NCBI RefSeq assembly: GCF_000005505.3
Contig: NC_016132.3
Location: 46,824,914-46,888,913 of the forward strand
Source of the DNA: Brachypodium distachyon
Taxonomy: Eukaryota > Streptophyta > Magnoliopsida > Poales > Poaceae
Reading direction: 5' to 3'
Length of the DNA stretch: 64,000 nucleotides
The position numbers and the translations under genes were made by a program. The notes under the pieces are model-generated. The model was not told the DNA's origin and did not search any database. It saw only the letters and a program-made list of their open reading frames with translations. How positions within the stretch are numbered: position 1 is the first letter of the stretch; each line of letters starts with the position of its first letter. Positions 11,561 to 27,218 of this stretch are shown here, piece by piece.

Positions 11561-12444
11561 AATCTTCTCTTTTCTTTTGTCTCTCGCTTTTGATGCTGGT
11601 GGGGAGGCAGGAACTTCAACTGCAGCTGGATGGATGCAGCTTGTGATCATGTGCTTAAGATATTCCTTGCTGGTGAGCTGGGCTTGGCGGAGAGCTTGTC
11701 CTGTGATGAGGGAGTAACTCGATCTGGAACCAGCATATAGCACACGAGGTAACGAGCACCATGTGTGCGCATGCGCCGCTAATTTTGCTTTTGTCTAGGC
11801 CCGTGCTTGCCTCCATCGATCCATGCCCATACGGGTTCAGAAGTCCTTATTATCTTGTCACACGTTTCAGTGTTGGATTGGTTAGCAGGACAAAGGATTG
11901 AGGAAAGGATTTCTCGTACGAGTTTTCGCCGAACCAAATATTCCGTTGGACGTTACTACCCATGTTTAGTCATCAGGAAAATGGATACCAGCGCACACTG
12001 CTCTCTTAATTAAACATTCATTATCCACGCCTATACTTGCAAGCACGTTGTTCTGCCGCCTCCTCGCAAAGCGCTGAAACCCTGTCGCCAAAACATAAAG
12101 CAGCAGGCTACAGGTTCAATGCTACCTAACTGCAGAGAGTTTCGCAATCGCGCTTCCCTCTGAATTTCTGTTACGTTACTATCAGACTTTATACAAACAA
12201 ATTCGTATCAGACTAGGCACAGCAGACTTTGCTGCAGCCACGCAACATACTGATCATTTTCTGGAGCCTTTTTAGTAGACGACGGATGAGCTTCGTACCG
12301 ATCTTATATGATAATCCAGCTCGATACCATGATTCCAACAAACACTGGATCTAATAAGGCGGTGTCGTTGAGCAGCACTCAGTGTATCGCTGCTATATAC
12401 ATTACTTAAGGTTTGAGCGTGATCGGTGCCTTCTTTTCTCGGTG

Positions 12445-12520
12445 GGAGCTGGTGTCAGTTTTTTTTGGACAACAAGGAGCTGGTGTCAGTTTTTTTTGGA
12501 CAACAAGGAGCTGGTTCCAG
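12445..12520. repeat. 31-bp tandem repeat, 2.4 copies
   Basis: A unit beginning GGAGCTGGTGTCAG starts at 12445 and 12476, with a partial third copy at 12507. The first two copies look identical. Confidence 0.9.
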
Positions 12521-13718
12521 TTGATTAAGAAAGCATCACACGACAAGTGGCCATGTTGCATAGGCAGCCTTACGGGAGGCATATGTGGGGGGTACAGGAG
12601 CAAATTAAGTGCTAGATAAACATAATTGGAATCAGCTAGGGCCTGAGAAATAGATTTTCTAAGTCGATGCGCGTGGGACGTTGGATCAGCATCAAGATTT
12701 GTGCAGTAGGAAAACAACGGATATTTTTAAGGAATAAATAAGGCAGCTTTCGTGAATATTCTGTACTATTGTTGTGGTCTCTTTGTCATGTATTGGGTTT
12801 CCGAAATGAGGTCTTGTGTTCGAACCTTCATATGGCCTGATTTATGTAAGTTTTTTTTCTTCACTTTATATCTTTTTTGTTTCTATTGATTTTTTTGATC
12901 ATAAACACAAATTTTCACATTTTATTTGTGCAACCCTAGCATACTAACTGATGTTTGTTTGGTTGCACTGTAATTTTCTTAGTTGCATCAAGGGAGCAAC
13001 TGTAATTTTTAAAGTCGTGCCCGTAATTTTAAAAATTGCACGCGAAAGTTTAGGTGCAAATTGTAAAATTGCAAGTGAAAGTTTATGCACAATTTAAAAA
13101 ATTGCACATGAAATTTTAAAAATTGCAAGCGAAAAAAAAGTTTTAGCAGAGACTGTGCACATATTGAGCTAAGTTTTCATATAGCTGAGTGGGAGAAGCT
13201 AGCTAACTTCGGTGGTAGTGCACGTTGAATTTTTAGGGGACGCCCATCATGTTATACGGAGAAAAAAACACAAACACAAAACACTAATCACAAGAATAAA
13301 GAAAGGTTCAGGTCGAAGTGGTTACCGGCCTGCCATCGACTGAGAAACTAATTTCTCAGTCGCCTGAGCTCCAGGCACTCCCAACATAATTACTTTCAAA
13401 TGTCGTTGCGTTCATGTTGTAGTTATCCAAATTTACAAATTAAGTAGTACACATGTATCGTCACAAAAAAAATTGAGGGAGTAGTTGTCAAGAGAGGAAA
13501 ATGGCACCCAAAAGCATGTATTTTCGGGATTAATAGTAAAATAAAAAAAGTTGGACATGTAAATATTTGAGTTGTTTACATGTCTGTAAATTTTCATGAC
13601 AAATAAATTTTGTGTTCCGTAAGAAAAAATTAATGCCCTAAAAAGGTACCCATCATCCACTGTGTTATAAAGGTATCCATGTGTCCCCCTATCCATGTTC
13701 TACCGAGAACACATCTTT

Positions 13719-16631
13719 TCATGTGTGTTGTGGTTGTCCTGGAGCTGCCTCCCGAATGAGCTTGAGAGATTCAGTGAAGTCATCTAGAAGCTCATGAGCA
13801 TCTGGAACCTGTGTTTCATCGACTGCAAGGACTAGTTTGATAATTCTCATGTAACTCTGGTAATGCATAGTCAGGGCCTGTAGTAGTAAACACATTGAAA
13901 CGAAATGATTAACATTCACATATGAGTCAAGCACGTGCCATTTCAAAAAGGAAAAAACAAGAACCAGAGATGTCCTATGAAAAACTGCTGAAAAAGACAT
14001 ACAAGGAAGAAGAAAATCATAATGAGCTCAGTAACATTGGGAGGAGAACTTACATGTGGATGGCCATAAACGCTGGGGGCAATGTAGACGATCGGGTGGC
14101 CGCAGAACACAACCTGCTCGCTTGGCCCGGCCAAGCTGGAGAAGGACAGGGTGGTGTTCCTCATCATGCTGTAGCAGAGAGAAGCTGCCGCCTGTACAAG
14201 TAAAGATATATGTTGAATTGGCAACCCGCTTTACATGGAAAAGATGAAGAAAAGATTAAAAAAAACGATCGAGCACCTTAATGCCGAAGATTTTCATTAT
14301 GATTGACGCGCTCCAGTAGGTGAGGACCGATTCCATGGAGCTCTTCTTCCTGCGCGCAACCTTGGTGGCCTCCCGGACATACTCGAGATGGTCGTCGTGC
14401 TTGGCTAAGTGGAACGGGAGTATCATGTAGCCAAGCCGATTCCCCCACTTGGCTCCGCTGTCCTTGCCAGACTCCATCATGCTAGCGAGTGTCTGACGGC
14501 AACAAAAATTAGCAGGCGTTGTTGAAACCATGTGTCATGTGTGGTCTTTTTTTTCACAGCATAAATATCGATGAAACTTGGGGTCGGGGATTACATGTAG
14601 GCCAGGCGTCTTCCTTAGGTTGACAAGAAGGGTAGACCGCACCTTGATGCTCTTTCTAACATTTTCACCTGAAAATAAATCAAGCACACAACAACCTTTT
14701 ATAAAGTCGGGCAGGGGCCAGGGAGTACTAACAACATAACCGGTTCAAATTACTCAAGCTCACCTGTTTTCCGAAAGTAGTATCGAGACAATGCGGCGGA
14801 GGCCACTCCAAGCAGCACATCGTTTACAGTCTGCGGGAAGATGAACGAATTGCAATTCACTGCTCCCGTTATTTGTTTCACCGTTCAGAGAAACAAAGAA
14901 AAAAATACTCACGAGGCTGAGGGATTCACACATACGCAGTTCATGGCGTTCTTGATGTGCTTGACGTCGTCAAGGCTGAGAGTCCGGTTCACGAACCGCT
15001 TGGGCCGGAACTCGACGCCCTCCTCCGCGCCTCTGAAGAGCGTCGGCGGGTCGCGCGCGGCCGACGCCGCCGTGGCGACGAAGCACGCCACGTCCACCGC
15101 CGTGTGCCACACGAGCACGAGGAACGAGCCGACCCACGCTACTAGGAAGACCAGCAGGGCGCCAAGGGACTGCAGCCGCGGGCGCTGCGGCGGCAGGGCG
15201 TAGACGGCCGGGCCGGCGCGGCGGGCGGCGGGGATGATCGCTGGCAGGGCGCTCGGGTCGGCGGTGCGGCGGGTGCACGCGAGGAAGAGGGACAGGAGCG
15301 AGACGCCGTCGCCGACGGAGTGGTGCACGCGGAAGGCGAGGGCGGCGGCGGCCTCGGAGGTGGGGAAGTCGAGGACGTGGAGCTCCCAGAGCGGGCGGGA
15401 GTGGTCCATGGGGAGCGTGGAGAGCGACGACACGTAGTCCTCGAGGGCCCTGTCCGGGTCGGCCGGCGTGGCGGTGATGGCGTCCAGGTCCGGGACGACG
15501 ACGTGGTCGTCGAGGTTCACCGTGGTCCGGACCCACTTCGGTCTCGCGCCCTCGGCGTCCAACACCTGCGCGCATATATATGTGGACGTGGTTGGGTGCG
15601 TATGCGTATAATGAAATGTACGACGACACTGCGAGATTTGGTGTGCATGCATCCCTTTCGATTAAAGTTAGTTCCCGAATCGTGCACGTCAATCATACAT
15701 GATTGCACATGGCACGAATTGACACGGAACGTATGATGCTGTGCAGAGTGCAAAGCGAGTTAATCCGTTAGTTCATTCAACTGCTCCCTCCGTCCCGTAC
15801 TCTTTCCGTCCCATATTATACTCCCTCGGTCCCATATCAAGTGACTCAAGTTTGTCTAAGGATCTGCGCTAAAAAATGTCAGACGATGAGACGGAAGAAG
15901 TATCGTGTATTGCCCGGCCGGAAGCTTAACTTGCTGTGCAGATATACAGTATCGACCAGACATCTAGGTCAACAAAGGTTCCCCGCAAAATGGAACAAGG
16001 TTAATACTCAACTTCCAGCACAGAAAAGTTCAAAAACAGATCGCTGCTGGTGATTTACTTCCGGTATCAACTACAACAGGAAATAGTTTCGAAAAGAAAA
16101 GTGATATGAAGTGAAGAGTTACTAATTAATGGCGGGGAAGAGCTAGCGACTGTATAAAGCGTGATCCGCAAAAAAAAAAAAGAGAGTATAAAGTGTGTAG
16201 ACAGAATAGTCAACAGGTTAACAAAAATCTCAAGTCCAAGGGCGGCGCAGCACGATCGTCCGAGAGGCACCGCTTCCTCCACGAGCGAGCAACGAAACCC
16301 TCGCACAGAGCGCATGAACACAGAAAGTAGCGTAAGAACGAACGCGCGTACGTACCTGAACGCTGTGGAATCGCGGGTGGCGCGCGAGGGTGGCCTCGAG
16401 CCCGGCCCGCACGGCGGGGAGGTCGACCGGCGCGCCGAGGCCGAAGACGGACACGATGTAGCAGTTGAAGTGCGGTTCCCGGAACAGCCGCCCCGTCGGG
16501 CTCACCGGCTCCGGCTCCTCGTTCTCCCCCGCCGCGTGAATCTCCTCGCTCTTGCCGTGCTTCACCGCCGTGTCCGCGCGCGTCGGGTCTATCGCCCGCT
16601 TCCGCAACGTGCCGCCGCCCCGGGAATCCAT
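13719..16631 (-). CDS. Wax ester synthase/diacylglycerol acyltransferase (WSD1-like)
   Basis: Seven exons join in phase: 16631-16356, 15565-14936, 14830-14764, 14668-14595, 14492-14277, 14191-14054 and 13877-13719. The product is 519 aa, typical of plant WSD proteins. The condensing-enzyme active-site motif HHxxxDG is present as HHSVGDG at about residues 173-179. A hydrophobic segment follows (LGALLVFLVAWVGSFLVLVW), then TVNDVLLGVASAALSRY. The C-terminal DUF1298 part contains GPSEQVVFCGHPIVYIAP and MHYQSYMRII. The enzyme transfers acyl groups from acyl-CoA to fatty alcohols, or to diacylglycerol, usually in the ER, and in plants contributes to cuticular wax esters. The start MDSRGGG is the first ATG in exon 1. 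The first intron (16355-15566) holds degenerate Stowaway ends. Whether it prefers wax ester or triacylglycerol synthesis cannot be read from sequence. Confidence 0.92.
15784..15903. mobile_element. Clustered/degenerate Stowaway ends, intron 1 of the WSD gene
   Basis: Three Stowaway-like left ends follow one another: CTCCCTCCGTCCCGTA near 15784, CTTTCCGTCCCATATTA near 15801 and CTCCCTCGGTCCCATATCAA near 15821. Only one diverged right end (GAGACGGAAGAAGTA) is seen near 15890-15903. This suggests nested or repeated insertion followed by decay. Confidence 0.65.
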
Positions 16632-18922
16632 GCTTCAGGCTTCCGTTCCGTGCCCGGGCGCGCGCGCGCGTTCTTTCTTTCCCGTGGATGCCGGACGCGC
16701 GGGATGGGAAGATCGAGTACTAGTCACGCACGCACTGGACCGTGGTGGTCGTGGCGGGGCAGTGCAAGAGTATCGACATCACGCTCGGCCGCTCGCGCCC
16801 GTCTCTCGGAATTGGGTGCCGGAGCGTGCAAGACCGTGTGGCCTGACTGTTTGAGTTGTCGTTCTGTAGTTGGAGGAGTAGCAAGTTGCGACCAGGCAGC
16901 GCATGTAGTAGGTCCCCGAGAGGTCAACAAGAGTAGCATACCACCGGTCGAGTATGGAACGATCATACAACGGTGCGCTTCACCCCCAATAGTAGGCCCT
17001 ACACGTGGCTGGCTTAGATGGTTATAAAGCTCCCTTGAAGCAACACGCTTGATCCCCTCAAAAGAAAGAAAGAAGCAACACACTTGATGAACTGCGCTGT
17101 GTACGTTTCTCCTTCCTAAAATGTAAAACCCATTAAGCAAGGAAAAGAAAATTCCACCAACGGTTTGCTTAATGCATTATTTGAAACCATCTCCAAAATC
17201 CACATTATTTATAGTCAAAGGCATTTATTGTTAATGCCGCTAATGATGTGGGCAATTTATAAAAGTGCCTTAAGCTCGGAATAATTTCATTTGGTTGAAC
17301 GTGAGATCTAGATTCAAAAATCATGTTTGCCTGCCACATGGATTTGTACGATGAGAGATTGATCTAGAGAAATTATGACTTTTAGAAAGGAACTAATGTT
17401 GATTCCATGAAATCTCAACAATTGGGTACCAGCCAAATATGTTAGTTCTTGGAATTCCATAATGTATTTTATTTTAGGATTTCAAACCCAAATGTTGAGA
17501 ACATTTTTGCTATTGAGAAATCCCATATATTTTTTAGTTAAAGATCAGTCGACGCATTTAGCCGTCGGGTCTTAATCCAACAAGAGCATGTGGGAGAAAA
17601 GGGAGGGAAGATGTCAGGCAGATTTTAATTCAACGATTCCGTCGCATCAACTAACATTTATGTTTTTCTGTTTAGAAAAGGGCGCATAACCACAATGTTC
17701 TTTTGACGATTAATGACAGTTTAGATAGATACCTTCAAAATTCTACCCACCGTTGTACACTTTGTAAAAACAAACTTCGGAAAGTTAACTAACCCACACC
17801 AACATCCGACGCCACGTGCACGGTCTGTATTCCCAAGTCCTGCCGGTTCAGTGCTATCGTGGTATCCTGTGTGCGTCTCCCTTCTAAAAGCAGAAATAAA
17901 AAACGTTGATCGATCCTGTATTCCGTCGCCGCGCCGGGCTTCATCAACGCCCACCGCGCACCGTTCGTGTGCCGCTGATCCCTGTCTCGCAGAGCCGTCG
18001 GACCATGATTCCGCTGCGTGGCGTTCGAGTGGAAGCAACTAAGCAAGGATGATGATCTGTTCCTTTTTTTAGTCGCGATGCACGTGTCCGGCCAGCGCGC
18101 GTCTTCGGCTCGTCGGGACTTTTCAGGAAAGCTCTCGTCGGCCGTCGCTGGCCGGTGTGTTGTGCACGTTTGTCCTTCCGATCAAAGCCGGACGCTTTAC
18201 TCCTGGGATGCGTCGCTCTCGATCGATTGAACTACAGATCACCCCTTCTGTTTGTGAGGAAAAACGCGGCAGCGGAGCCAAGTCACGCCACCTGAATCAC
18301 AAGTCCGTTTGGCCGACAGCGTGTGCGTTTCATCCCCAAGTTGGCAGCAACTTTCGGCCACCGAGGAATAAAGAAAATAGTTCTAAATTAGGGACGATAT
18401 AAAACCTACTCGCCCCACCAAAGAAGGGCATGCATGTTGATGGACATCGAACGTCAGGAAATTCCGAGCAATGAACACGCAAAGATTTCACAAGAGATGC
18501 ATATCAATTCCCCATGCTCATGAATTTAGATATGAAATCTTGTGCAGGAAAGATTGGTTTGCGCCAATCCAATAAATTCTTTCAACATGTTTCTTGATAA
18601 GTCGCGCCACAATGAAATTGACTCAAATTCAAACATGTCAACAAAAAAAAAGTAATTTGAAGTGCACTTCAAACAGGGAATTCAGTACGGTACTATTTTG
18701 TGGGCAACTGATGCATAGTAATGGGATTCATGCAGTCCATATACACACACAATGGGCAGGTACATAAATCCATGACTTGCAAGGAAGAAGAAGGCTAGCT
18801 ATACCTGGTATATTATGTACTGTACATCAAATGCACATGTCATTGTCATTGGTCAACATCACAGCTACCATGAGAGACTTGGGGTCTAATGTCAGTGACA
18901 TCGTCAGTGTTTAAACACGACG
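16632..18922. other. WSD gene promoter and ATG6 3' flank; no gene seen
   Basis: 16632-16850 is GC-rich and is probably promoter and 5' UTR of the WSD gene. From 17100 the sequence is AT-rich without credible frames. The last few hundred bases before 18923 are probably the ATG6 3' UTR and downstream region. Confidence 0.45.
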
Positions 18923-24137
<5,215 letters not shown>

Positions 24138-25106
24138 GTCGCAGCAGACAGTCGGGACTCTGCGGTCGCTGCTCTCGCGCCTGTGGGATTCCAAAGTTAT
24201 CTATCTGCTGAATTTGTCCGCGCTTTGAAGCAGCAATTGATCCCTGATGAGTTCCGCTGTGAGGGGATCGAATCGGAGGCGGCGAGCCCGACCTGGACTC
24301 CACCTCCACACCAGGACTAGTCGCGAACGGTACCGGGTGACTTTAACCGCACGCAGAAATAAGCACGGAAGTGACTGACATGTGGCCTAAACACAACGTC
24401 TTGGCCCCGCCTGTCGGCGGGCGTAGAGCGGTATTTACGGGAGAGCCCGGCCAAAAAAAAAAGGTCGAGGACGATGGCGGCCACCGAGCGGCGGGGAGAA
24501 GGGACAAGGCGGAGACGAGAGGACAGGACTGCGCGGGGCGGCCAGCGGGCGGTGGCGGCTCCAGGCAAGAAGGAGAAGAAGGGATGGGAAGGGGATCGGG
24601 GCTCCGCTTGGTGGATTTCTAATTTCTTCCGAGGGGAAGATTTCCTGTTGGTTGGGCAGCCGTGTCAGTAACGCTAGACGTACATGCAACTTACGGAATG
24701 TCACGGGCTGAGTAGGAAAAAAGTACTACGTGGCCTTGAAGTAAAAGAAAAACGAAAAAACTAAATAAAAGTCAGTTCCGCTAATTAGGCAACTCTCCTC
24801 TCCCTCGGTTCAGATTGACCAGGGCGCCGCCTCCGTTCCGTGGGATGAGAACTGCGCCATCTCTGTTAGCTCGGCCGGCTGCCGTCTTTTTCGTATAAAT
24901 TTCAATACCCGTTGATCGACCGACAGATCATCTGTCTAGGAGCGGCGATGAGTTGCCTGTACTCGTTCGGATTGACCAGCGACGCGACGTGCACCTCGGT
25001 GATCGGCGGCCAGCGGTTTGTTTCACGATTTGTTCCTCCTTTCGTCTTTTCCTGTATCGCTTTCAACGCTTGATGATCGATCGACATTGCCGTTGATCGT
25101 GTGTGC
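24138..25106. promoter_or_regulatory. Head-to-head intergenic region, ATG6 (-) and the unknown gene (+)
   Basis: About 0.97 kb separates the two divergent start codons. The half next to ATG6 is GC-rich and its open frames on both strands look like compositional shadows. The half near 24.93-25.10 kb carries a diverged first copy of the unknown gene's 5' end. No TATA box could be assigned with confidence. Confidence 0.45.
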
Positions 25107-25190
25107 ATGAGCGATTACAGTAGCTTGTCGTCGTTCAGATTGACCAACGCCGTGCACCTCGACGAGCAGCGGCGAGTGGTTTGTTCGACG
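24930..25190 (+). repeat. Tandem duplication of the unknown gene's 5' end
   Basis: The stretch 24948-25025 (ATGAGTTGCCTGTACTCGTT, then CGGATTGACCAGCGAC, GTGCACCTCG and GGTTTGTTT) corresponds, with divergence, to 25107-25190 (ATGAGCGATTACAG, CAGATTGACCAACGCC, GTGCACCTCG, GGTTTGTTC). A GATCGA-rich leader precedes each copy. The spacing is about 160 bp. Confidence 0.7.
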
Positions 25191-26130
25191 TGCACCAGCC
25201 AGACGGCGAGCGACAACCTCAGATTGCCAGGGCTGCAAACAGCTACATCTTCAACATCAGCATTAGCAGGTAATTATAGTATTTATGTAATCGTTTTTGC
25301 ATCTTTCATCTGGTTTTGAAAATCTCTATACTTTTTTAAGTTTACTAATTTAGTGTTTATTTCAGACTAGTGCCATGAAATTGAAAAATAAAAGAAGCAA
25401 TGCAAAAAGAAAATCATCTGAGAATGACATTCTTCGACAAGAGGAGATGGAACATGAGGTAGCTATTTTTGTTTCATATCTATTTAACACCATCTATGTC
25501 TACCGTGTATATTTATAAGTTTACGGTTATGTTCTCTGATACAGATTCAACAAAGTTCTTATTTGGATGGACGAGATTTTTGTAGCACAATTCAAGTATC
25601 TTTGTTTCTTATCTCTTTATTTTTTTAGTACATACTTGAGCATCCACGTAATTTTATGACTTTATTTGGAGCAGGAATCTTTTGACTTGGGCATTAGTTC
25701 TAGCAACATAAATCGAAGCATAACAACTCCACTACCGTATGAAACATTTGAGGTACATATTCTCCTCATATCTTTGCTTCTAATAAATACTTTGAGATTC
25801 AGATCATTTTATGAATTATTAATTGCAGGGATCAATTAACTTGGGCACTAGTGGCGAAATGAACCCAACCATGACAGCCGGAGTACCATATGGGACAATT
25901 GAGGTATCTTTGGTTTTGGTCTCTTTATTTGTAATAAGTACTTCAACATCCCATTCACCTTATGAATTTATTTGCTGCAGGAATCATCGGCCGTTATTAT
26001 GCCCTCAATTATAGGAAAATATACAAGCATGTTGTTTCAAATTCAGCAAAGTTCTTCTGCTATATCCAGATCTCCACAATTAACTTTTGATGGAATTGGA
26101 GGGCTCAAAGATACGATGGATCAGAGATAA
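25107..26130 (+). CDS. Unrecognised small protein; six exons, all phase 0
   Basis: The model joins 25107-25286, 25366-25458, 25545-25595, 25675-25752, 25829-25903 and 25981-26130, giving 208 aa. Every intron is 75-110 bp and phase 0, and every exon length is a multiple of three. The donor at 25287 (GTAATC) was chosen because the stronger-looking donor at 25270 leads to a stop in every phase. The protein starts MSDYSSLSSFRLTNAV, has a Cys pair (VCSTCTSQTAS), a basic segment (MKLKNKRSNAKRKSSEND) and Ser/Thr-rich modules. Exons 4 and 5 encode similar stretches (ESFDLGISSSNINRS... and GSINLGTSGEMNPT..., both ending PY-x-T-x-E). IQQSS occurs in exons 3 and 6. No known domain is recognised, although the basic segment might suit a nuclear protein. 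It could also be a captured gene fragment in a transposon. Confidence reflects the consistent splicing frame. Confidence 0.55.
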
Positions 26131-27117
26131 ACATTAGTTGTGTTATTTAATGATTTTGGATGTAGTCCTTTTTTTGCCTCTGGCAACTGTAATGTAATAA
26201 CTATGAGTATCTCCTAGGCTTTATTGTTTAGTTGACATTATCTTCTACACACCAGGATACCTTCATCTGAGAGGAGACCATCCATCTATTTGTTTCAGAT
26301 CACGAAGAAGATTAGAAAATTAACATGTCCTCGTGGATTTCAGATCAAGTTCTATTTCACTGATTAGTTATGCTGGTGAACATATATGTATCCAGCCCGG
26401 CCAAAAATTAGCATTATAATGAGAACAGTGCTAATGCAGACATATCGATATGGTGGTGGAAGGAGAGGGAAGCAGCTAAGCTAGAGTGATTGCCGAATTA
26501 CCTCCGTCGTGTTCATACAACAGGCACAACAGAGCAACTAAGCTCCTCCTCAATCGGCTGGGAGCTAAGAGGAAGAGGCCGAGCCGGGGGGGAGGTGCCC
26601 TCGCTTCTAACCCGGCCGCCAACCTCCTTCCCCGCCGCTGCCGGTAACCACCGAGCTGCCGTGGTGACGGCACGGCCTTAGCGGCTCAGCCACTACTCCT
26701 TTTGCCCTCCGCCGCTGAATCTCACCAATCCAAAACCAAAATCTTCCCATAGGTCCGCTAGATGCCACCGCCAGTAGCCTTGCTCCCATGCGCTCGATCT
26801 GGGGAAAAGTGGCTCGACGGGGAAGGATTGAGGGGGGTCGCCGGGGAACCGAGATGGTCGTCGTGGGGGAGGAAGCTGAGCGGTAAAACCAGACAAGGAG
26901 GGAAACAGGGGATCGGGAGAGATGGCAGGATGAGACAGAGGCGGGAGTGAGGCGCCACGTCTGAAGACCCGACAGCGCGTAAAGTTTCCGTAACCCATCG
27001 CGTCCGTAGGTGTAGCATTACTGCAGCCGTGTGGGGTCGGCGGGCACACATGGACGGACGGATAGGCATCTTGTGTCGGGCCCGGATCTTAAAGCCTGGC
27101 TTAACAGTCAAACATTA
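26131..27117. other. Intergenic; SDE2 5' flank
   Basis: No gene is visible. 26.46-27.05 kb is GC-rich with overlapping open frames on both strands, none resembling a known protein. This looks like promoter-proximal sequence or an old gene fragment. Confidence 0.4.
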
Positions 27118-27157
27118 CCTCTCTCTTTCCTTCTGTTCCTCTCTCTCTTTCTCTCTT
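27118..27157 (+). promoter_or_regulatory. Pyrimidine patch upstream of SDE2
   Basis: A CT-rich run of about 40 bases (CTCTCTTTCCTTCTG, then CTCTCTCTTTCTCTC) lies 60-100 bp before the start codon. No TATA box is seen, and pyrimidine patches are common near start sites of TATA-less plant promoters. A leader word, AGGGTTTCGCC, follows. Confidence 0.45.
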
Positions 27158-27218
27158 CGACGACGTCGGCGAGAGAGATAGGAGGAGCCTAGGGTTTCGC
27201 CGACCACCACCGCGCGCC

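Larger units (their letters stand above)
11000..13718. other. Intergenic between the b561 gene promoter and the WSD gene 3' end
   Basis: Apart from the repeat element at 11.1-11.56 kb and a 31-bp tandem repeat at 12.45 kb, no gene is visible. The stretch near 13.0-13.14 kb repeats AATTGCA-like words (TTTAAAAATTGCA and variants). 13.38-13.72 kb is probably the WSD gene 3' UTR and flank. Confidence 0.45.
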
